Positions 39,910 through 50,596 are shown, counted from the first letter of the stretch. The stretch is 64,000 nt of DNA from Serratia sp. M24T3 (GCF_000257645.1 NZ_AJHJ01000009.1:62001-126000); one strand, 5' to 3'. The notes: generated by a model from the sequence alone, not told the origin. Program-made: numbers and translations.

Positions 39910-41139
39910 TTATTCCGTCAGACCCCAGCCCTCCCCCCAATTCTCAAGAAGCACCTGTGGAATATTGCCCACGATCACCTGGCTCGCCCCCTGCCAGCAA
40001 CCAAAACGGCTAATTGCCTGGCGAATATCGCGAGATCGGCGCGATCCGATCTTGACGCCGGGTTCAATATGCAGGCTTTTTATTTCCAGGATGCCCGTTT
40101 TACGATGCATCTTGGCATCTGTGCGGCCGATGATTTCTCCACGATTGAGGATTGGTAAGGTGAAATAACCGTATTTTCGCTTGGCCTCGGGGGTATAGCA
40201 TTCAATCCGGTAATCAAAATTAAACAGCTCCAGCGCTCTTTTTCGATCCCAAACTACGGGATCAAAAGGAGAAAGCAGCGTGGTCAAAGTAGAGGTAATT
40301 TTTCGCGTCAGCGCTTCTTCCAGCAATTTATAACTTGATTGGTGAACAAACAACGGTTCGGCAAAGCCTTCGACCTGCACTGGCTTTATCACCCCTTCCT
40401 CCTGCAACTTGATGGCCAATTGTTTGCCGTTAACTCGTTTGAGTCGATAATAATCAGCTAACCATTCAATTCTGAAGATACCCAACGCCTCAGCGGATCG
40501 ACAGAGCATTTCAAACTCGGCGCTCTGCTGGTCCAGTGCCTGTGTGACGTCATCCCATTCCGGCAAAATATTTTTTCGGAGATCGTAAACGCGATGAAAA
40601 TTACGGCGCTCTGCCACCATCAACTCACCGCTGGTAAACAGTGTTTCCAGATGGCGCTTGTGCGGTTTCCAGTCCCACCATCCGCTGCTTCCACGCTTGT
40701 CGGCAGTAAAGTCGGCAGATCTCACCGGGCCTTTTTCAGCAATGAGCTGCAGCAGCGCCTGAATATCGGTTTCATGCTCGGCAAACCATGTCGGATTAAA
40801 TTTCCAGCCCATATTATGTGGATTCAACATCTTGTGACGCAGCAGGCGATAGTCTTCAATCGGAATAAAACAGGCTTCATGAGCCCAATACTCAAATATT
40901 TTGCGGTCGGCGAGAGCAGACTCAAGCCATTCGGAAGGATAGTTACCCAGACGACTAAAAAGAACCAGATACGGGCTGCGCGCAACCACGCTAATGGTAT
41001 CGATTTGCAGTAACGCCATGCGCTGGATAGAAGTAATTACGTCTTGTGGGGTAGATTGAGTTTTAGGGGGATGTTGCAATTGCTGAGCAGCAAGATGAAT
41101 CGTGCGAGCGGCAGAAAGAGAAATGCTGTTTGTGGGCAT
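39910..41139 (-). CDS. ycaQ: DNA crosslink-repair glycosylase YcaQ
   Basis: The 409-residue HTH_42/AlkZ-like glycosylase begins with SLSAARTIHLAAQ. It contains QRMALLQIDTISVVARSPYLVLFSRLG, YWAHEACFIP, the family motif around the catalytic QxD (LQID), and SPFDPVVWDRKRALELFNFDY. E. coli YcaQ (AlkX, 410 aa) removes alkylated bases and unhooks interstrand crosslinks. The start codon is overlapped by one arm of a 14-bp inverted repeat (41138-41223), and only a weak GGA precedes the ATG, so initiation may be regulated. Confidence 0.92.
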   Translation of the reverse strand: MPTNSISLSAARTIHLAAQQLQHPPKTQSTPQDVITSIQRMALLQIDTISVVARSPYLVLFSRLGNYPSEWLESALADRKIFEYWAHEACFIPIEDYRLLRHKMLNPHNMGWKFNPTWFAEHETDIQALLQLIAEKGPVRSADFTADKRGSSGWWDWKPHKRHLETLFTSGELMVAERRNFHRVYDLRKNILPEWDDVTQALDQQSAEFEMLCRSAEALGIFRIEWLADYYRLKRVNGKQLAIKLQEEGVIKPVQVEGFAEPLFVHQSSYKLLEEALTRKITSTLTTLLSPFDPVVWDRKRALELFNFDYRIECYTPEAKRKYGYFTLPILNRGEIIGRTDAKMHRKTGILEIKSLHIEPGVKIGSRRSRDIRQAISRFGCWQGASQVIVGNIPQVLLENWGEGWGLTE

Positions 41140-41223
41140 ATCGATATCCGTGTTTGCTGGCCGAGCCTGATTTCAATTATTTGGAGAAAGCAGCGCGTTT
41201 AACCTGTGTACGGATATCGATAT
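41138..41223. promoter_or_regulatory. Perfect 14-bp inverted repeat over the ycaQ start
   Basis: ATATCGATATCCGT (41138-41151) and ACGGATATCGATAT (41210-41223) are perfect reverse complements separated by 58 bp. Each arm contains the self-palindromic ATATCGATAT. The first arm covers two bases of the ycaQ ATG and its ribosome site. In RNA the arms could close a stem over the start; in DNA they could be paired operators. Confidence 0.7.
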
Positions 41224-41311
41224 CATATTTTTATCAGAGGGTAAAATTCACCACGCTGATTTGTCATCACGCTAAGGTGGTGATGACTATTGGCTAGCGG
41301 AAGAAGTCAGC

Positions 41312-41521
41312 TTAGAAAGCAATAACGTCTGCGGCCGCTGGGCCATGAGAAGAACTATTATAAATAGTAAATTCTACGCTTTGACCGGCATTAAGAGATT
41401 TAGTACGTGTCGCAATAGAATTGCGGCTAACGTAAATTTCGGAAGTGCCATCGAGTGGAGAAATGAAACCGTAGCCTTTAGCCTGATTAAACCATTTCAC
41501 TAAACCCATTTTTAACATCAT
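41312..41521 (-). CDS. Divergent CspA-family cold-shock protein
   Basis: The 69-residue OB-fold protein reads MGLVKWFNQAKGYGFISP, so RNP1 (KGYGFISP) is intact. RNP2, normally VFVHFSAI, is replaced by IYVSRNSI, losing the aromatic and His residues that stack on nucleic acid. I start at the ATG at 41519-41521 with AAGGAA 10 bases upstream; the open frame extends ten codons further but over that site. The rest (SLNAGQSVEFTIYNSSSHGPAAADVIAF) fits the family. It resembles the divergent CspF/CspH class, but no specific member is recognised. E. coli has no csp gene between lpxK and ycaQ. Confidence 0.85.
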   Translation of the reverse strand: MMLKMGLVKWFNQAKGYGFISPLDGTSEIYVSRNSIATRTKSLNAGQSVEFTIYNSSSHGPAAADVIAF

Positions 41522-41551
41522 ATTATTTATTTCCTTTTTTCGGGCATCCAT

Positions 41552-42152
41552 TACAACGCTTTTTTATTATTGTTCGGATGCGCTGGCCCATTCTAAAGTT
41601 ATTCTTATATAAACCTCTAATGAGCACATTTTAACCCGCCGTCAGGGAGGGTATTCTTAACGATAAATCGACGCATCTCTTTGTGTTCGTTAAATTTGAC
41701 AACACGTTTCAAACATAGTTCACAAAGCGCAATTCATCAAGTTCTGCCAGTGGCATATTAGCTATGATCCACGGACTTATTGACTATGATCAAGAAAGTT
41801 ACTTATGGGAGATGTTCAGAAGTTTCGTCTTATTGCGGAATCAGACTTTTAGTGAATCAGTTTGTTAAAGTCAACAAAAGTGAGTCACAAAGGAGATAAC
41901 GTATTTGGGAGGAACAACTAATTTTTAGGGTTAACACACAAATCAGTGAACAACTGGAGGGATGCTAACGATACTGTCTCATAAATAGCCCTTCAACTTC
42001 ATAGGCTGTGCCTTATTAACTCATAAAACGTGATGATGGTCAAGTTTTCGTCGGGGGTTATTATCGATAAAGCAAAATTTTAGAAATTATTCCTTAAAGA
42101 TCAAAGTAATTACTAATTTAATTTCTTTCGCTTTGAAACAATTCCCTCCCGA
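41552..42152. other. 600-bp AT-rich region without recognised gene
   Basis: Between the csp gene and lpxK no ORF of convincing length or composition is present on either strand. It includes likely csp promoter sequence (A/T-rich, TATATAAG on the minus strand near 41610). The octamer CTATGATC occurs twice, 22 bp apart (41762 and 41784). A few ORFs of 8-18 codons have mediocre start sites, for example ATG at 41805 and at 41962. It may be remains of lost genes or an unrecognised RNA. Confidence 0.45.
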
Positions 42153-43142
42153 TTAGCTATTTTTAATGACAATCGCACTGATTTTCTCAAGTAAAGCTGT
42201 AGCACCTGGCTCGGAAAGATGAGCATCGACAGGAAGATACCACCAGTTTTTCTGAGCAAAACTACGACACTTAACGGCATCTTTTTCTGTCATCAGCAAT
42301 GTTTGCTGGCCGTTGCTTAATGCCGTGAGTTGGGCAGCCTGATACGCCTGATGATCGGCAAAAGACACCTCTTTATCGATAACCACACCAAGCTGATTCA
42401 GAGTGGCAAAAAACCGTGGCGGGTGGCCAATGCCAGCCATGGCAACCACGTTTTGCAATGTGTTTGCAGCGCGCTTTTCGCCAGTCAATAAATTTACAGC
42501 CAAACCCGGCTGCAATTGCATCAATGTCTCACTGCCCTGCTCTTGATTGCTGCCGTTCACTATAACCGCATCAACGCTACGTAATCTGGATGCCCGCTCG
42601 CGCATTGGGCCAGCAGGGATCCAATGGCCGTTGCCGAAACGACGGGCACCATCAATGACTACAATTTCGAAATCCCGCTGCAAGGCATAATGCTGTAAAC
42701 CGTCATCGGTAATAATGATATCAATCGGCGTGGCGGCAAGCAGCGCTTTAACAGCATCTGAACGCAATGGCGAGACGGCAACCGGGGCGCCGGTGCGTTG
42801 ATAAATCAGCACCGGTTCATCCCCCGCCTTTGCGGTAGTAGTAGTGTTATCAAGAACTAAAGGATAGCTGTCAGCCTTACCGCCGTAGCCGCGAGAAACT
42901 ACGCCTACGCTTAGCCCCTTCTGTTGTAACTGCTCGACCAACCAGATAACTACTGGCGTTTTGCCGTTACCCCCGACAGTAAGGTTACCGACGATGACTA
43001 CCGGTACCGGTGCTCGCCAGCTTTTCTTCCAGCCCTTTTTATAGCAAAAACGTAGTACCAGCGTGATCAATCCGTACAGCCAGCTCAGCGGAAGCAACAG
43101 CCGATACAATGCGGATTGACCTGACCAGATACGCTCAATCAT
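42153..43142 (-). CDS. lpxK: Tetraacyldisaccharide 4'-kinase LpxK
   Basis: The 329-residue lipid A kinase phosphorylates the 4' position of the tetraacyl-disaccharide precursor to give lipid IVA. It has an N-terminal membrane helix ([20 protein letters not shown]), a P-loop [18 protein letters not shown] (about 49-66) and the [12 protein letters not shown] motif with catalytic Asp. Its start overlaps the msbA stop by 4 bp, so flippase and kinase are co-translated, as in E. coli (328 aa). Confidence 0.95.
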   Translation of the reverse strand: MIERIWSGQSALYRLLLPLSWLYGLITLVLRFCYKKGWKKSWRAPVPVVIVGNLTVGGNGKTPVVIWLVEQLQQKGLSVGVVSRGYGGKADSYPLVLDNTTTTAKAGDEPVLIYQRTGAPVAVSPLRSDAVKALLAATPIDIIITDDGLQHYALQRDFEIVVIDGARRFGNGHWIPAGPMRERASRLRSVDAVIVNGSNQEQGSETLMQLQPGLAVNLLTGEKRAANTLQNVVAMAGIGHPPRFFATLNQLGVVIDKEVSFADHQAYQAAQLTALSNGQQTLLMTEKDAVKCRSFAQKNWWYLPVDAHLSEPGATALLEKISAIVIKNS

Positions 43143-44887
43143 TGGCCAAATTGCATCCGATGAAGCTGGGCATAGACTCCGCGCTCGGCGAGGAGGTCTG
43201 CATGGGCACCGCGTTCAACAACTTTGCCATCTTCGACAACGAGGATTTGATCGGCCTTCTCGATGGTTGAGAGGCGGTGAGCAATCACTAATGAAGTACG
43301 GTTTTTTTGCAGTTCATCCAATGCAGACTGAATTGCGCGTTCAGACTCGGTATCCAGCGCCGAAGTCGCCTCATCGAGAATCAGTACCGGCGAGTCACGT
43401 AACAGTGCACGCGCAATCGCAATACGCTGGCGTTGCCCCCCTGACAGCAGCACGCCGTTTTCGCCGATCACCGTATCAATGCCATTTTCCATCTTGCTGA
43501 TGAAATCCATCGCATGTGCCATGGTCGCTGCTTTAATCACTTCCTCACGGCTGTACTTTTCAGTACGTGCGTAGGCGATATTGTTGGCAATGGTGTCATT
43601 AAACAGGTGAACGTTTTGCGAAACCAAGGCGACCTGATCGCGCAGTGATGACAAGGTATATTCACGCAAGTCATGGCCGTCGAGCAAAATCTCACCCTGT
43701 TGAATATCATAAAAACGCGTCATCAGATTGGCGATTGTCGATTTACCAGAACCGGAGCGCCCGACAAGCGCCACCGTTTTACCTGCGGGGATTTCAAAAG
43801 AAATGTCTCGCAGAGCCGGTTTTTCACTGCTGCCATAGCTGAAGGTGACATTTTTGAAAGCAATGTCGCCCTTGGCACGTTCAACTACACGTTTCCCTTC
43901 GTCTTTTTCCTGTTCTAAATCCAGGATATGGAACAACGTCTGGCAAGCAGCCATACCGCGCTGGAACTGAGCGTTGACGTTAGTCAGTGATTTTAACGGA
44001 CGCATCAGCGCAATCATCGAAGAGAAGACCACAGTAATGGTACCGGCTGTCAGCGTTTCCATAACCGATGGGAAACTGGCAGCATAAAGCACGAAAGCCA
44101 GGGCCAATGAAGCAATCAGCTGAATTATCGGGTCAGAAATAGAAGATGCCGACACCAGGCGCATCCCCTGGCGACGCATGTGGTTGCTGACGTTATCAAA
44201 ACGCTCGGTTTCGATAGCCTGACCGCCGAAGATCAATACTTCTTTATGGCCTTTCAGCATCTGCTCGGCACTGGTGGTTACCTGACCCATAGTGTTCTGC
44301 ATATTTTTGCTGATATTACGGAAACGCTTGGATACCACGCGGATCACAGTAGAAACGATCGGCGCGATAACAACCAAGATCACCGACAACTGCCAGCTAT
44401 AGTAGAACATCATAATAAACAGGCCGATAATCGAGGCCCCCTCACGCACCACGGTAACCAGGGCGCTGGAAGAAGACGATGCAACCTGCTCGGAGTCGTA
44501 AGTAATGCGCGACAGCAAGGTCCCGGTGGACTGTTGGTCAAAAAACGCCACCGGCATTCTCATCATGTGGCCGAACAGGCGACGACGCATTTGCATCACA
44601 ACCTTGCCGGAAACCCAGGAAATACAATAACTCGAGATATAACTACTGACGCCACGCACGAGCATCAGTCCAATAATCACCAGCGGCATCCATAGCAACA
44701 CGGAACGGTCAGTTTTACCAAAACCATCATCCAGGAGCGGCTTAAGCAGCGATAGCATGAGGGTGTCACCGGCAGCGTTGACTACCAGCGCAATTGCGGC
44801 GGCAATAAGCCCGGTTCTAAAAGGTGTGATCATCGGCCAAAGGCGACGGAAGGTCTGCCAGGTGGAGAGATCTTTATCATTCATCAT
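43139..44887 (-). CDS. msbA: Lipid A export ATP-binding permease MsbA
   Basis: The 582-residue half-transporter has six transmembrane helices (about 1-320), followed by an ABC domain. The ABC domain carries Walker [11 protein letters not shown]-loop [12 protein letters not shown], signature [16 protein letters not shown] and Walker [13 protein letters not shown]. It flips core-lipid A across the inner membrane and is essential in E. coli, where its length is also 582. It sits between comEC and lpxK; comEC ends 36 bp upstream on the same strand, so transcription may be shared. Confidence 0.97.
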   Translation of the reverse strand: MMNDKDLSTWQTFRRLWPMITPFRTGLIAAAIALVVNAAGDTLMLSLLKPLLDDGFGKTDRSVLLWMPLVIIGLMLVRGVSSYISSYCISWVSGKVVMQMRRRLFGHMMRMPVAFFDQQSTGTLLSRITYDSEQVASSSSSALVTVVREGASIIGLFIMMFYYSWQLSVILVVIAPIVSTVIRVVSKRFRNISKNMQNTMGQVTTSAEQMLKGHKEVLIFGGQAIETERFDNVSNHMRRQGMRLVSASSISDPIIQLIASLALAFVLYAASFPSVMETLTAGTITVVFSSMIALMRPLKSLTNVNAQFQRGMAACQTLFHILDLEQEKDEGKRVVERAKGDIAFKNVTFSYGSSEKPALRDISFEIPAGKTVALVGRSGSGKSTIANLMTRFYDIQQGEILLDGHDLREYTLSSLRDQVALVSQNVHLFNDTIANNIAYARTEKYSREEVIKAATMAHAMDFISKMENGIDTVIGENGVLLSGGQRQRIAIARALLRDSPVLILDEATSALDTESERAIQSALDELQKNRTSLVIAHRLSTIEKADQILVVEDGKVVERGAHADLLAERGVYAQLHRMQFGQ

Positions 44888-44923
44888 GCAATTAACCAGC
44901 AGCGAAATAAACAGCGGCCTATT

Positions 44924-47209
44924 CTACTCATTATCTCCCCTAACACCAAACCACTGATGGTACCAACGCGGCATTAATTGCTCGCGTAGACCTTTCACAA
45001 CCCAATGATTGTTGAAAAAAAATGCACTTAACTGACCGGAACGCGCAGTGTCGCGCCAGATTACGCCATTTTTCCGATAGCGCTGCTTAATTTTTTCAGC
45101 CGGTAAGCGCCATACATTAAAACGGGCAGCTGAGGCTATTGCAACCTCGGCACCTGTAGCGCGCAGGAAAGGTCCAATAGATGAAGTGTTGCTACCGTGA
45201 TGGGGAACCTGCAATAAATTTACTCGCAAATTTTTTCTATTCTCTCTGACTAGCTGCATCTCGGCTTCTTTCTCGATATCACCGCTGAGCAGCACGCTAA
45301 ATCTGCCGTCACTGACTTTTATCACGCAGCTGTCGTTATTATTCGCATATTCCTTCAAAGTCAAAGGCCATAGAACTTCAAAACGTAGACTTTGCCAATG
45401 CCAGATCTGCCCCTTTATACAAGGCCGGTTACCGATAAAAGATGAACGTACAATGGCAGCGGGAAAAGCGGCCTTGACTAGCTCGGTACCGCCGTGATGA
45501 TCCATGTGGCTATGGCTGACAATAATTTGATCCAAATCGATATTTCGCCACTGCAGGTAAGGCAGGATCTGCATTTGAGCTTGCGATCCCCCTTCCCAGC
45601 GATTGCCAGTGTCATAAAGAACTCCGCGACCGTTCTTTTCGATTAAAATTGCCAGTCCGTGACCAACATCGAGCATATCAAGCCGCCAATTCTCTTTATT
45701 CGTCGTTTGCCGCCAGAGCAACATTAGACCGCATAGTGCCATCACGCTCGTATAATGCGTTTTGAACCACCCCATTCGCCAGACGATCACCGCTATCCAG
45801 CCACTAAAACTTAGCGCAACCGAAGTTTCACCCAAGGGCAACCAGTAATGTTCAACCCTTTGTAAACCTGCAACGACCCATTTGAGGCTATGGTCGGCCA
45901 ATAACCAAAGCAGGTCTATCAAGGGCTGAGCTAAATCATAGGGGAAATGGTTCAGGAACAGTGCCAGCAGCACCAGTGGAACAGTGAATAGAGAGACAAT
46001 GGGTACTGCCCAAAGGTTAGCCACAAAAGATGCGCTGCTTAAACCGTGAAACAGCCCTATTTGCATCGGTAAGAGCAAAAAGGTCATACCCGCCTGAAGA
46101 TGTCCCCATCGACCCCAGGCCCAATACCAGTGCCGAGAATAGCGGCTGGGTAAAGGTGCCCATTGAAACCAGAAAATCAGCCCGGCTACCGCAAAGCACG
46201 ATAGCCAGAAACTGTCGGAAAGAATGCCAAGGGGGTCACTTACCATCAACAATGCCACGCCCCAGCTCCAGACTTGCCATGGATCGCTACGCACCTTGCA
46301 CAAGCGTAATACCAGCCACAGTGTAATTGCGAGCGCTGCGCGCATTGCAGGAGGATTCAGACCCGATAGCCAAGTATAATAGGCCATTGCCAGCCAACTC
46401 AGGAGAATCGGAAAACGATAGTCAATGAGCCGCAGTGGCAGAAGAAACTGCAATCCGCGAGCCGATAACCAGCCTATTAGCGCAGCGACTCCAATATGCA
46501 GCCCGGAAATCGCCATCAGATGTGCCGTTCCGGTGACCTTGAATAGCTGAAGGGTCTTTTGGTCAATTAAGCCACGCTCGCCAAAGGCCAGCGCCAGTAG
46601 TACTGGCATATTCTTCAGGCCAGCAAGTTGCCCGGAAGCGACATTAATTTTCTCCTGACGAATAGAACATTCACCAGACAACAGCCCTGCCGAGCGAATA
46701 CTTCCACGAAGCGTTTGCCGATTCGCCACAGCCCAGCGCTGAGCATCGAAACTAGCCAGATTAAGCTGGCTGTGTACCGGCCTCAAACTCATCGTCAAAA
46801 GCCAGTTCTGCCCGGCGCAGTACCCACCAGGGAAACCATCACTAGAAACTTTGACCGTAAGGGGTGGAAAAACCCGTTGCCCGTTTACTTCTTTTAAAGT
46901 TAGAACGACTTTATGTGATTCTTCTTTCTGCAAATATGAACTGCTGACGGTAGCAACAACCTGCTGGCGGTTGCCGACAAGGGCGCTGGTTTGTTGCAAA
47001 ATCTGCTGGGCATTAAAAGTTGCCCAAAGCAGGCCTAACAGAGCCACGCTCAGCAGCTTGCTAAAATGATAGGGTAAGCTCCCCGCAATACAGGCGATAA
47101 CAAACAGCGTAATGCCAGAATAAAGTCCGGGTAAAGCGGGTAGCACCGTCAAAGGCAAGATACCAGCGACTAAAGCCAACGCGGCCTGTGTCAGGGTGAT
47201 AGTGATCAT
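44924..47209 (-). CDS. ycaI: ComEC/Rec2-family DNA uptake channel protein
   Basis: The 761-residue membrane protein has N-terminal hydrophobic helices, an OB-like periplasmic segment, the competence-domain core (TGTAHLMAISGLHIGVAALIG) and a C-terminal metallo-beta-lactamase-like domain with SHSHMDHHGG. In naturally competent bacteria ComEC imports single-stranded DNA; in enterobacteria the role is less clear. I start at the ATG at 47207-47209, which has GAGGAGAGGA directly upstream. The open frame runs 25 codons farther without homology. E. coli YcaI is 754 residues. Confidence 0.92.
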   Translation of the reverse strand: MITITLTQAALALVAGILPLTVLPALPGLYSGITLFVIACIAGSLPYHFSKLLSVALLGLLWATFNAQQILQQTSALVGNRQQVVATVSSSYLQKEESHKVVLTLKEVNGQRVFPPLTVKVSSDGFPGGYCAGQNWLLTMSLRPVHSQLNLASFDAQRWAVANRQTLRGSIRSAGLLSGECSIRQEKINVASGQLAGLKNMPVLLALAFGERGLIDQKTLQLFKVTGTAHLMAISGLHIGVAALIGWLSARGLQFLLPLRLIDYRFPILLSWLAMAYYTWLSGLNPPAMRAALAITLWLVLRLCKVRSDPWQVWSWGVALLMVSDPLGILSDSFWLSCFAVAGLIFWFQWAPLPSRYSRHWYWAWGRWGHLQAGMTFLLLPMQIGLFHGLSSASFVANLWAVPIVSLFTVPLVLLALFLNHFPYDLAQPLIDLLWLLADHSLKWVVAGLQRVEHYWLPLGETSVALSFSGWIAVIVWRMGWFKTHYTSVMALCGLMLLWRQTTNKENWRLDMLDVGHGLAILIEKNGRGVLYDTGNRWEGGSQAQMQILPYLQWRNIDLDQIIVSHSHMDHHGGTELVKAAFPAAIVRSSFIGNRPCIKGQIWHWQSLRFEVLWPLTLKEYANNNDSCVIKVSDGRFSVLLSGDIEKEAEMQLVRENRKNLRVNLLQVPHHGSNTSSIGPFLRATGAEVAIASAARFNVWRLPAEKIKQRYRKNGVIWRDTARSGQLSAFFFNNHWVVKGLREQLMPRWYHQWFGVRGDNE

Positions 47210-47380
47210 TCCTCTCCTCGAAAGATTTACGAGCGTGCAAGTCCGGCGAGAAAGGATTGTTGTCGAGATAGGAAGTGGGTTCAATCAACAAAATAGAAGG
47301 TTGCGAGATGTCACGCAGAACAAAAAGTCGATTATCAAACTTGTTGCAGTTAGAGGGGTTCGGCAAGTCACAGCCCAAAA

Positions 47381-47408
47381 AAAACGGTGCCCGTTAAGGC
47401 ACCGTTTT
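47381..47408 (-). terminator. Terminator after ihfB
   Basis: AAAACGGTGCC (47381-47391) and GGCACCGTTTT (47398-47408) form an 11-bp stem with a 6-nt loop. On the minus strand a long T-run follows. It separates ihfB from comEC. Confidence 0.92.
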
Positions 47409-47446
47409 GTTCGCTATAGGCATACGTTCATATTAAGGACGAGTCC

Positions 47447-47731
47447 TTAGCCATAAATGTTCGCACGGTCGCGCAACTCTTTACCTGGCTTGAAGTGAGG
47501 AACGTACTTGCCGTCCAACTCAACTTTGTCGCCCGTTTTAGGGTTGCGTCCCACGCGCGGAGCACGGTAGTGAAGAGAAAAACTGCCAAACCCGCGGATT
47601 TCGATGCGTTCTCCATCAGCTAAGGTTGCAGCCATATGTTCAAGCATCTCTTTCACGGCATCCTCAACGGCTTTCGCCGGGACATGAGAGTGCTGGCCAG
47701 CAAGTCTTTCAATAAGTTCAGACTTGGTCAT
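47447..47731 (-). CDS. ihfB: Integration host factor subunit beta
   Basis: The 94-residue DNA-bending protein begins [11 protein letters not shown] and has the beta-arm region [25 protein letters not shown] with the intercalating Pro (NPKTG). It heterodimerises with IhfA and binds WATCAA-N4-TTR sites to bend DNA in recombination, replication and transcription. It lies 74 bp after rpsA on the same strand, as in E. coli (94 aa). GGAGG precedes the ATG. Confidence 0.97.
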   Translation of the reverse strand: MTKSELIERLAGQHSHVPAKAVEDAVKEMLEHMAATLADGERIEIRGFGSFSLHYRAPRVGRNPKTGDKVELDGKYVPHFKPGKELRDRANIYG

Positions 47732-47805
47732 ATAACCTCCAAGCTTTGCAGCTAAACTACCGTTATAGAAACAGCTCTTAATTTAATAAGAGCTGCGTCC
47801 CGTTA

Positions 47806-49479
47806 TTACTCGCCTTTCGCCGCTTTGAACGCTTCAGCCATAGCGTTAGAGAAGTTGGTTTCGTCTGGTTTGTTGTTAACCACGGCGATTGCATCTTTCT
47901 CGTCTGCTTCGTCCTTAGCACGGACGGACAGGCTTACAACACGGTTCTTACGGTCAACACCAGTGAATTTAGCTTCAACTTCATCACCAACGTTCAGAAC
48001 CAGAGTTGCGTCTTCAATACGGTCGCGAGAAGCTTCAGAAGCACGCAGGTAACCTTCTACGCCGCCTGCTAATTCAACTGTAGCACCTTTAGCGTCAACT
48101 GCAGTGACTTTACCAGTAACAATAGTACCTTTCTTGTTTACAGACAGGTAGTTATTGAACGGGTCTTCTGCCAGTTGCTTCACGCCAAGGGAGATGCGCT
48201 CACGCTCTGCATCAACTTGCAGAACAACAGCTGCGATTTCGTCGCCTTTTTTGTATTCACGTACTGCTTCTTCGCCTGCAACGTTCCAGGAGATGTCAGA
48301 CAGGTGAACCAGGCCGTCGATGCCGCCATCCAGACCGATGAAGATACCGAAGTCAGTGATTGACTTGATTTTGCCTTCAACGCGGTCGTTCTTGTTGTGA
48401 GTTTCTGCAAACTGCTGCCATGGGTTAGCTTTACACTGCTTCAGACCCAGGGAGATACGACGACGTTCTTCGTCGATGTCCAGAACCATAACTTCCACTA
48501 CGTCACCAACGTTAACAACTTTGGATGGGTGGATGTTTTTGTTGGTCCAGTCCATTTCGGACACGTGAACCAGACCTTCAACGCCTTCTTCGATTTCTAC
48601 GAAGCAGCCGTAATCAGTCAGGTTGGTTACACGACCAGTCAGCTTGGTGCTTTCTGGGTAACGTTTAGCGATAGCAACCCATGGATCTTCGCCCAGCTGT
48701 TTCAAGCCCAGGGAAACACGAGTACGCTCACGGTCGAATTTCAGAACTTTAACAGTGATTTCGTCGCCAACATTCACGATCTCGCTTGGGTGCTTAACGC
48801 GCTTCCAAGCCATATCGGTGATGTGCAGCAGGCCGTCAACACCGCCCAGATCAACGAAGGCGCCGTAGTCAGTGAGGTTCTTAACGATACCTTTAACTTC
48901 CATGCCTTCCTGCAGGTTTTCCAGCAGTTGATCGCGCTCGGCGCTGTTCTCAGACTCAATCACTGCACGACGAGAAACAACAACGTTGTTGCGCTTCTGG
49001 TCCAGCTTGATGACTTTGAACTCAAGATCTTTGCCTTCGAGGTGCAGAGTGTCGCGAACAGGACGCACGTCAACCAGTGAACCTGGCAGGAACGCACGAA
49101 TACCGTTCAGCTCTACGGTGAAACCGCCTTTAACTTTACCGTTGATAACACCGGTAACAGTTGCAGCTTCTTCGTAAGCTTTTTCCAGCATCAGCCATGC
49201 TTCATGACGCTTAGCTTTCTCACGGGACAGCAGAGTTTCACCGAAGCCGTCTTCAACAGCGTCAAGTGCAACGTCAACTTCGTCGCCTACCTGGATTTCC
49301 AGTTCGCCCTGTGCGTTTTTGAACTGCTCTGCTGGAATAGCAGACTCAGACTTCAGACCGGCGTCAACCAGTACGACGTCTTTGTCGATAGACACAACAA
49401 CACCACGAACGATTGAACCCGGACGGGTTTCGATTGTTTTTAAGGATTCTTCAAAGAGTTGAGCAAAAGATTCAGTCAT
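47806..49479 (-). CDS. rpsA: 30S ribosomal protein S1
   Basis: The 557-residue protein has six S1-type OB repeats, seen as recurring segments such as ...[13 protein letters not shown], ...[13 protein letters not shown], ...[13 protein letters not shown]. The first two repeats bind the ribosome; the others bind mRNA leaders. I use the ATG at 49477-49479 ([12 protein letters not shown]), identical to E. coli, rather than an open extension of 12 codons. No strong Shine-Dalgarno precedes it (AAAGATTATCAAT), which matches the autoregulated, structure-driven initiation of E. coli rpsA. The C-terminus [12 protein letters not shown] is conserved. Confidence 0.97.
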   Translation of the reverse strand: MTESFAQLFEESLKTIETRPGSIVRGVVVSIDKDVVLVDAGLKSESAIPAEQFKNAQGELEIQVGDEVDVALDAVEDGFGETLLSREKAKRHEAWLMLEKAYEEAATVTGVINGKVKGGFTVELNGIRAFLPGSLVDVRPVRDTLHLEGKDLEFKVIKLDQKRNNVVVSRRAVIESENSAERDQLLENLQEGMEVKGIVKNLTDYGAFVDLGGVDGLLHITDMAWKRVKHPSEIVNVGDEITVKVLKFDRERTRVSLGLKQLGEDPWVAIAKRYPESTKLTGRVTNLTDYGCFVEIEEGVEGLVHVSEMDWTNKNIHPSKVVNVGDVVEVMVLDIDEERRRISLGLKQCKANPWQQFAETHNKNDRVEGKIKSITDFGIFIGLDGGIDGLVHLSDISWNVAGEEAVREYKKGDEIAAVVLQVDAERERISLGVKQLAEDPFNNYLSVNKKGTIVTGKVTAVDAKGATVELAGGVEGYLRASEASRDRIEDATLVLNVGDEVEAKFTGVDRKNRVVSLSVRAKDEADEKDAIAVVNNKPDETNFSNAMAEAFKAAKGE

Positions 49480-49656
49480 ATTGATAATCTTTAGTTTCTT
49501 AAGTTTAACGTCCATCTGGCTTCATGCTGGATGGGGTTGTTTCAAATGCCCCACTACCGTCCTGGCGGCGAGGTTAAAAAAAACTGTAGCAAAAACTGGC
49601 ACTACCTCCTAATTCTTTACAAAAAAGAGTGGAGTAGCACCAGATATTTGCAGGGA

Positions 49657-50367
49657 TCACCGTTTTTGTTGCAGCGGCAATCCTAAAATTTCAGTGGCAT
49701 AAGCCAACGCTTTCTCGATAACTGTATCGATGGACATACTGGTTGAATCCAGCATTAATGCATCTTGCGCAGGTATCAGAGGCGCTATAGGCCGATTACG
49801 GTCACGGTCATCCCGCTCTTTTATCTCGGCTAAAAGACGTTCAAAGTTAACACTAAAGCCCTTTTCCTGCAACTGTAGCATTCTTCTGTTTGCTCGTTCT
49901 TCCGGGCTGGCATCGAGAAAAATCTTCACAGGGGCTTCCGGAAACACCACAGTGCCCATGTCCCGGCCATCGGCAATCAGGCCAGGCTTCTCTTTAAAAG
50001 CGCGCTGTCTGCGAAGCAGGGCCTCGCGTACGCGCGGGAAAGCGGCGGCTTGTGATGCGGTATTGCCTACTGCTTCAGTGCGGATCTCATGAGTGACATC
50101 CTCACCTTCCAAAATGACATTGAGATGACCGTTGTTTGCTACAAAACGAACATCAAGATGCGCAGCCAGCGGCACCAGAGCCTCTTCCGAGACGATATCA
50201 ACCTGGTGATGCAGCGCAGCCAGGGCTAAGACACGATAAATTGCACCGGAATCCAGCAAGTGCCATCCAAACGCCTCGGCGAGAGCCTTGCATAGAGTGC
50301 CCTTACCGGCACCGCTAGGCCCATCGACCGTTATCACTGGGGTTATAGACGAGGTCATAGCCGTCAT
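49657..50367 (-). CDS. cmk: Cytidylate kinase
   Basis: The 236-residue kinase phosphorylates CMP and dCMP. The P-loop GPSGAGKGT is near residues 15-23, followed by [37 protein letters not shown] and [17 protein letters not shown] choose the ATG at 50365-50367 (MTAMTSS) with AGGAGAG upstream; an earlier ATG lies before this ribosome site. E. coli Cmk is 227 residues; the difference is a few extra residues at each end. It is upstream of rpsA on the same strand and may feed transcription into it. Confidence 0.94.
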   Translation of the reverse strand: MTAMTSSITPVITVDGPSGAGKGTLCKALAEAFGWHLLDSGAIYRVLALAALHHQVDIVSEEALVPLAAHLDVRFVANNGHLNVILEGEDVTHEIRTEAVGNTASQAAAFPRVREALLRRQRAFKEKPGLIADGRDMGTVVFPEAPVKIFLDASPEERANRRMLQLQEKGFSVNFERLLAEIKERDDRDRNRPIAPLIPAQDALMLDSTSMSIDTVIEKALAYATEILGLPLQQKR

Positions 50368-50596
50368 TTCTCTCTCCTTTCGGTGGGGAAATCCCCTCAT
50401 CATTAACCAACGGGGTTAATTCAGGTGCAGCATTATACGCTGCCTTTGGCCGAACTGTTAACCCACTTCAGCATGTTAAAGAAAATAAGCTACCGATCGC
50501 GGTAAAGCTAATCAACTTCACGGTGAAACAGACAGTAAACCTATGAGACAGAGATTATTTAAGCACAGCGACAGCAAGATTACGGTGAAAAAGAAA

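Noticed and set aside
41962-41988. 8-codon ORF (MLTILSHK) with GGAGGG upstream
   Set aside because: Good ribosome site, but too short to support and nothing to regulate downstream on that strand.
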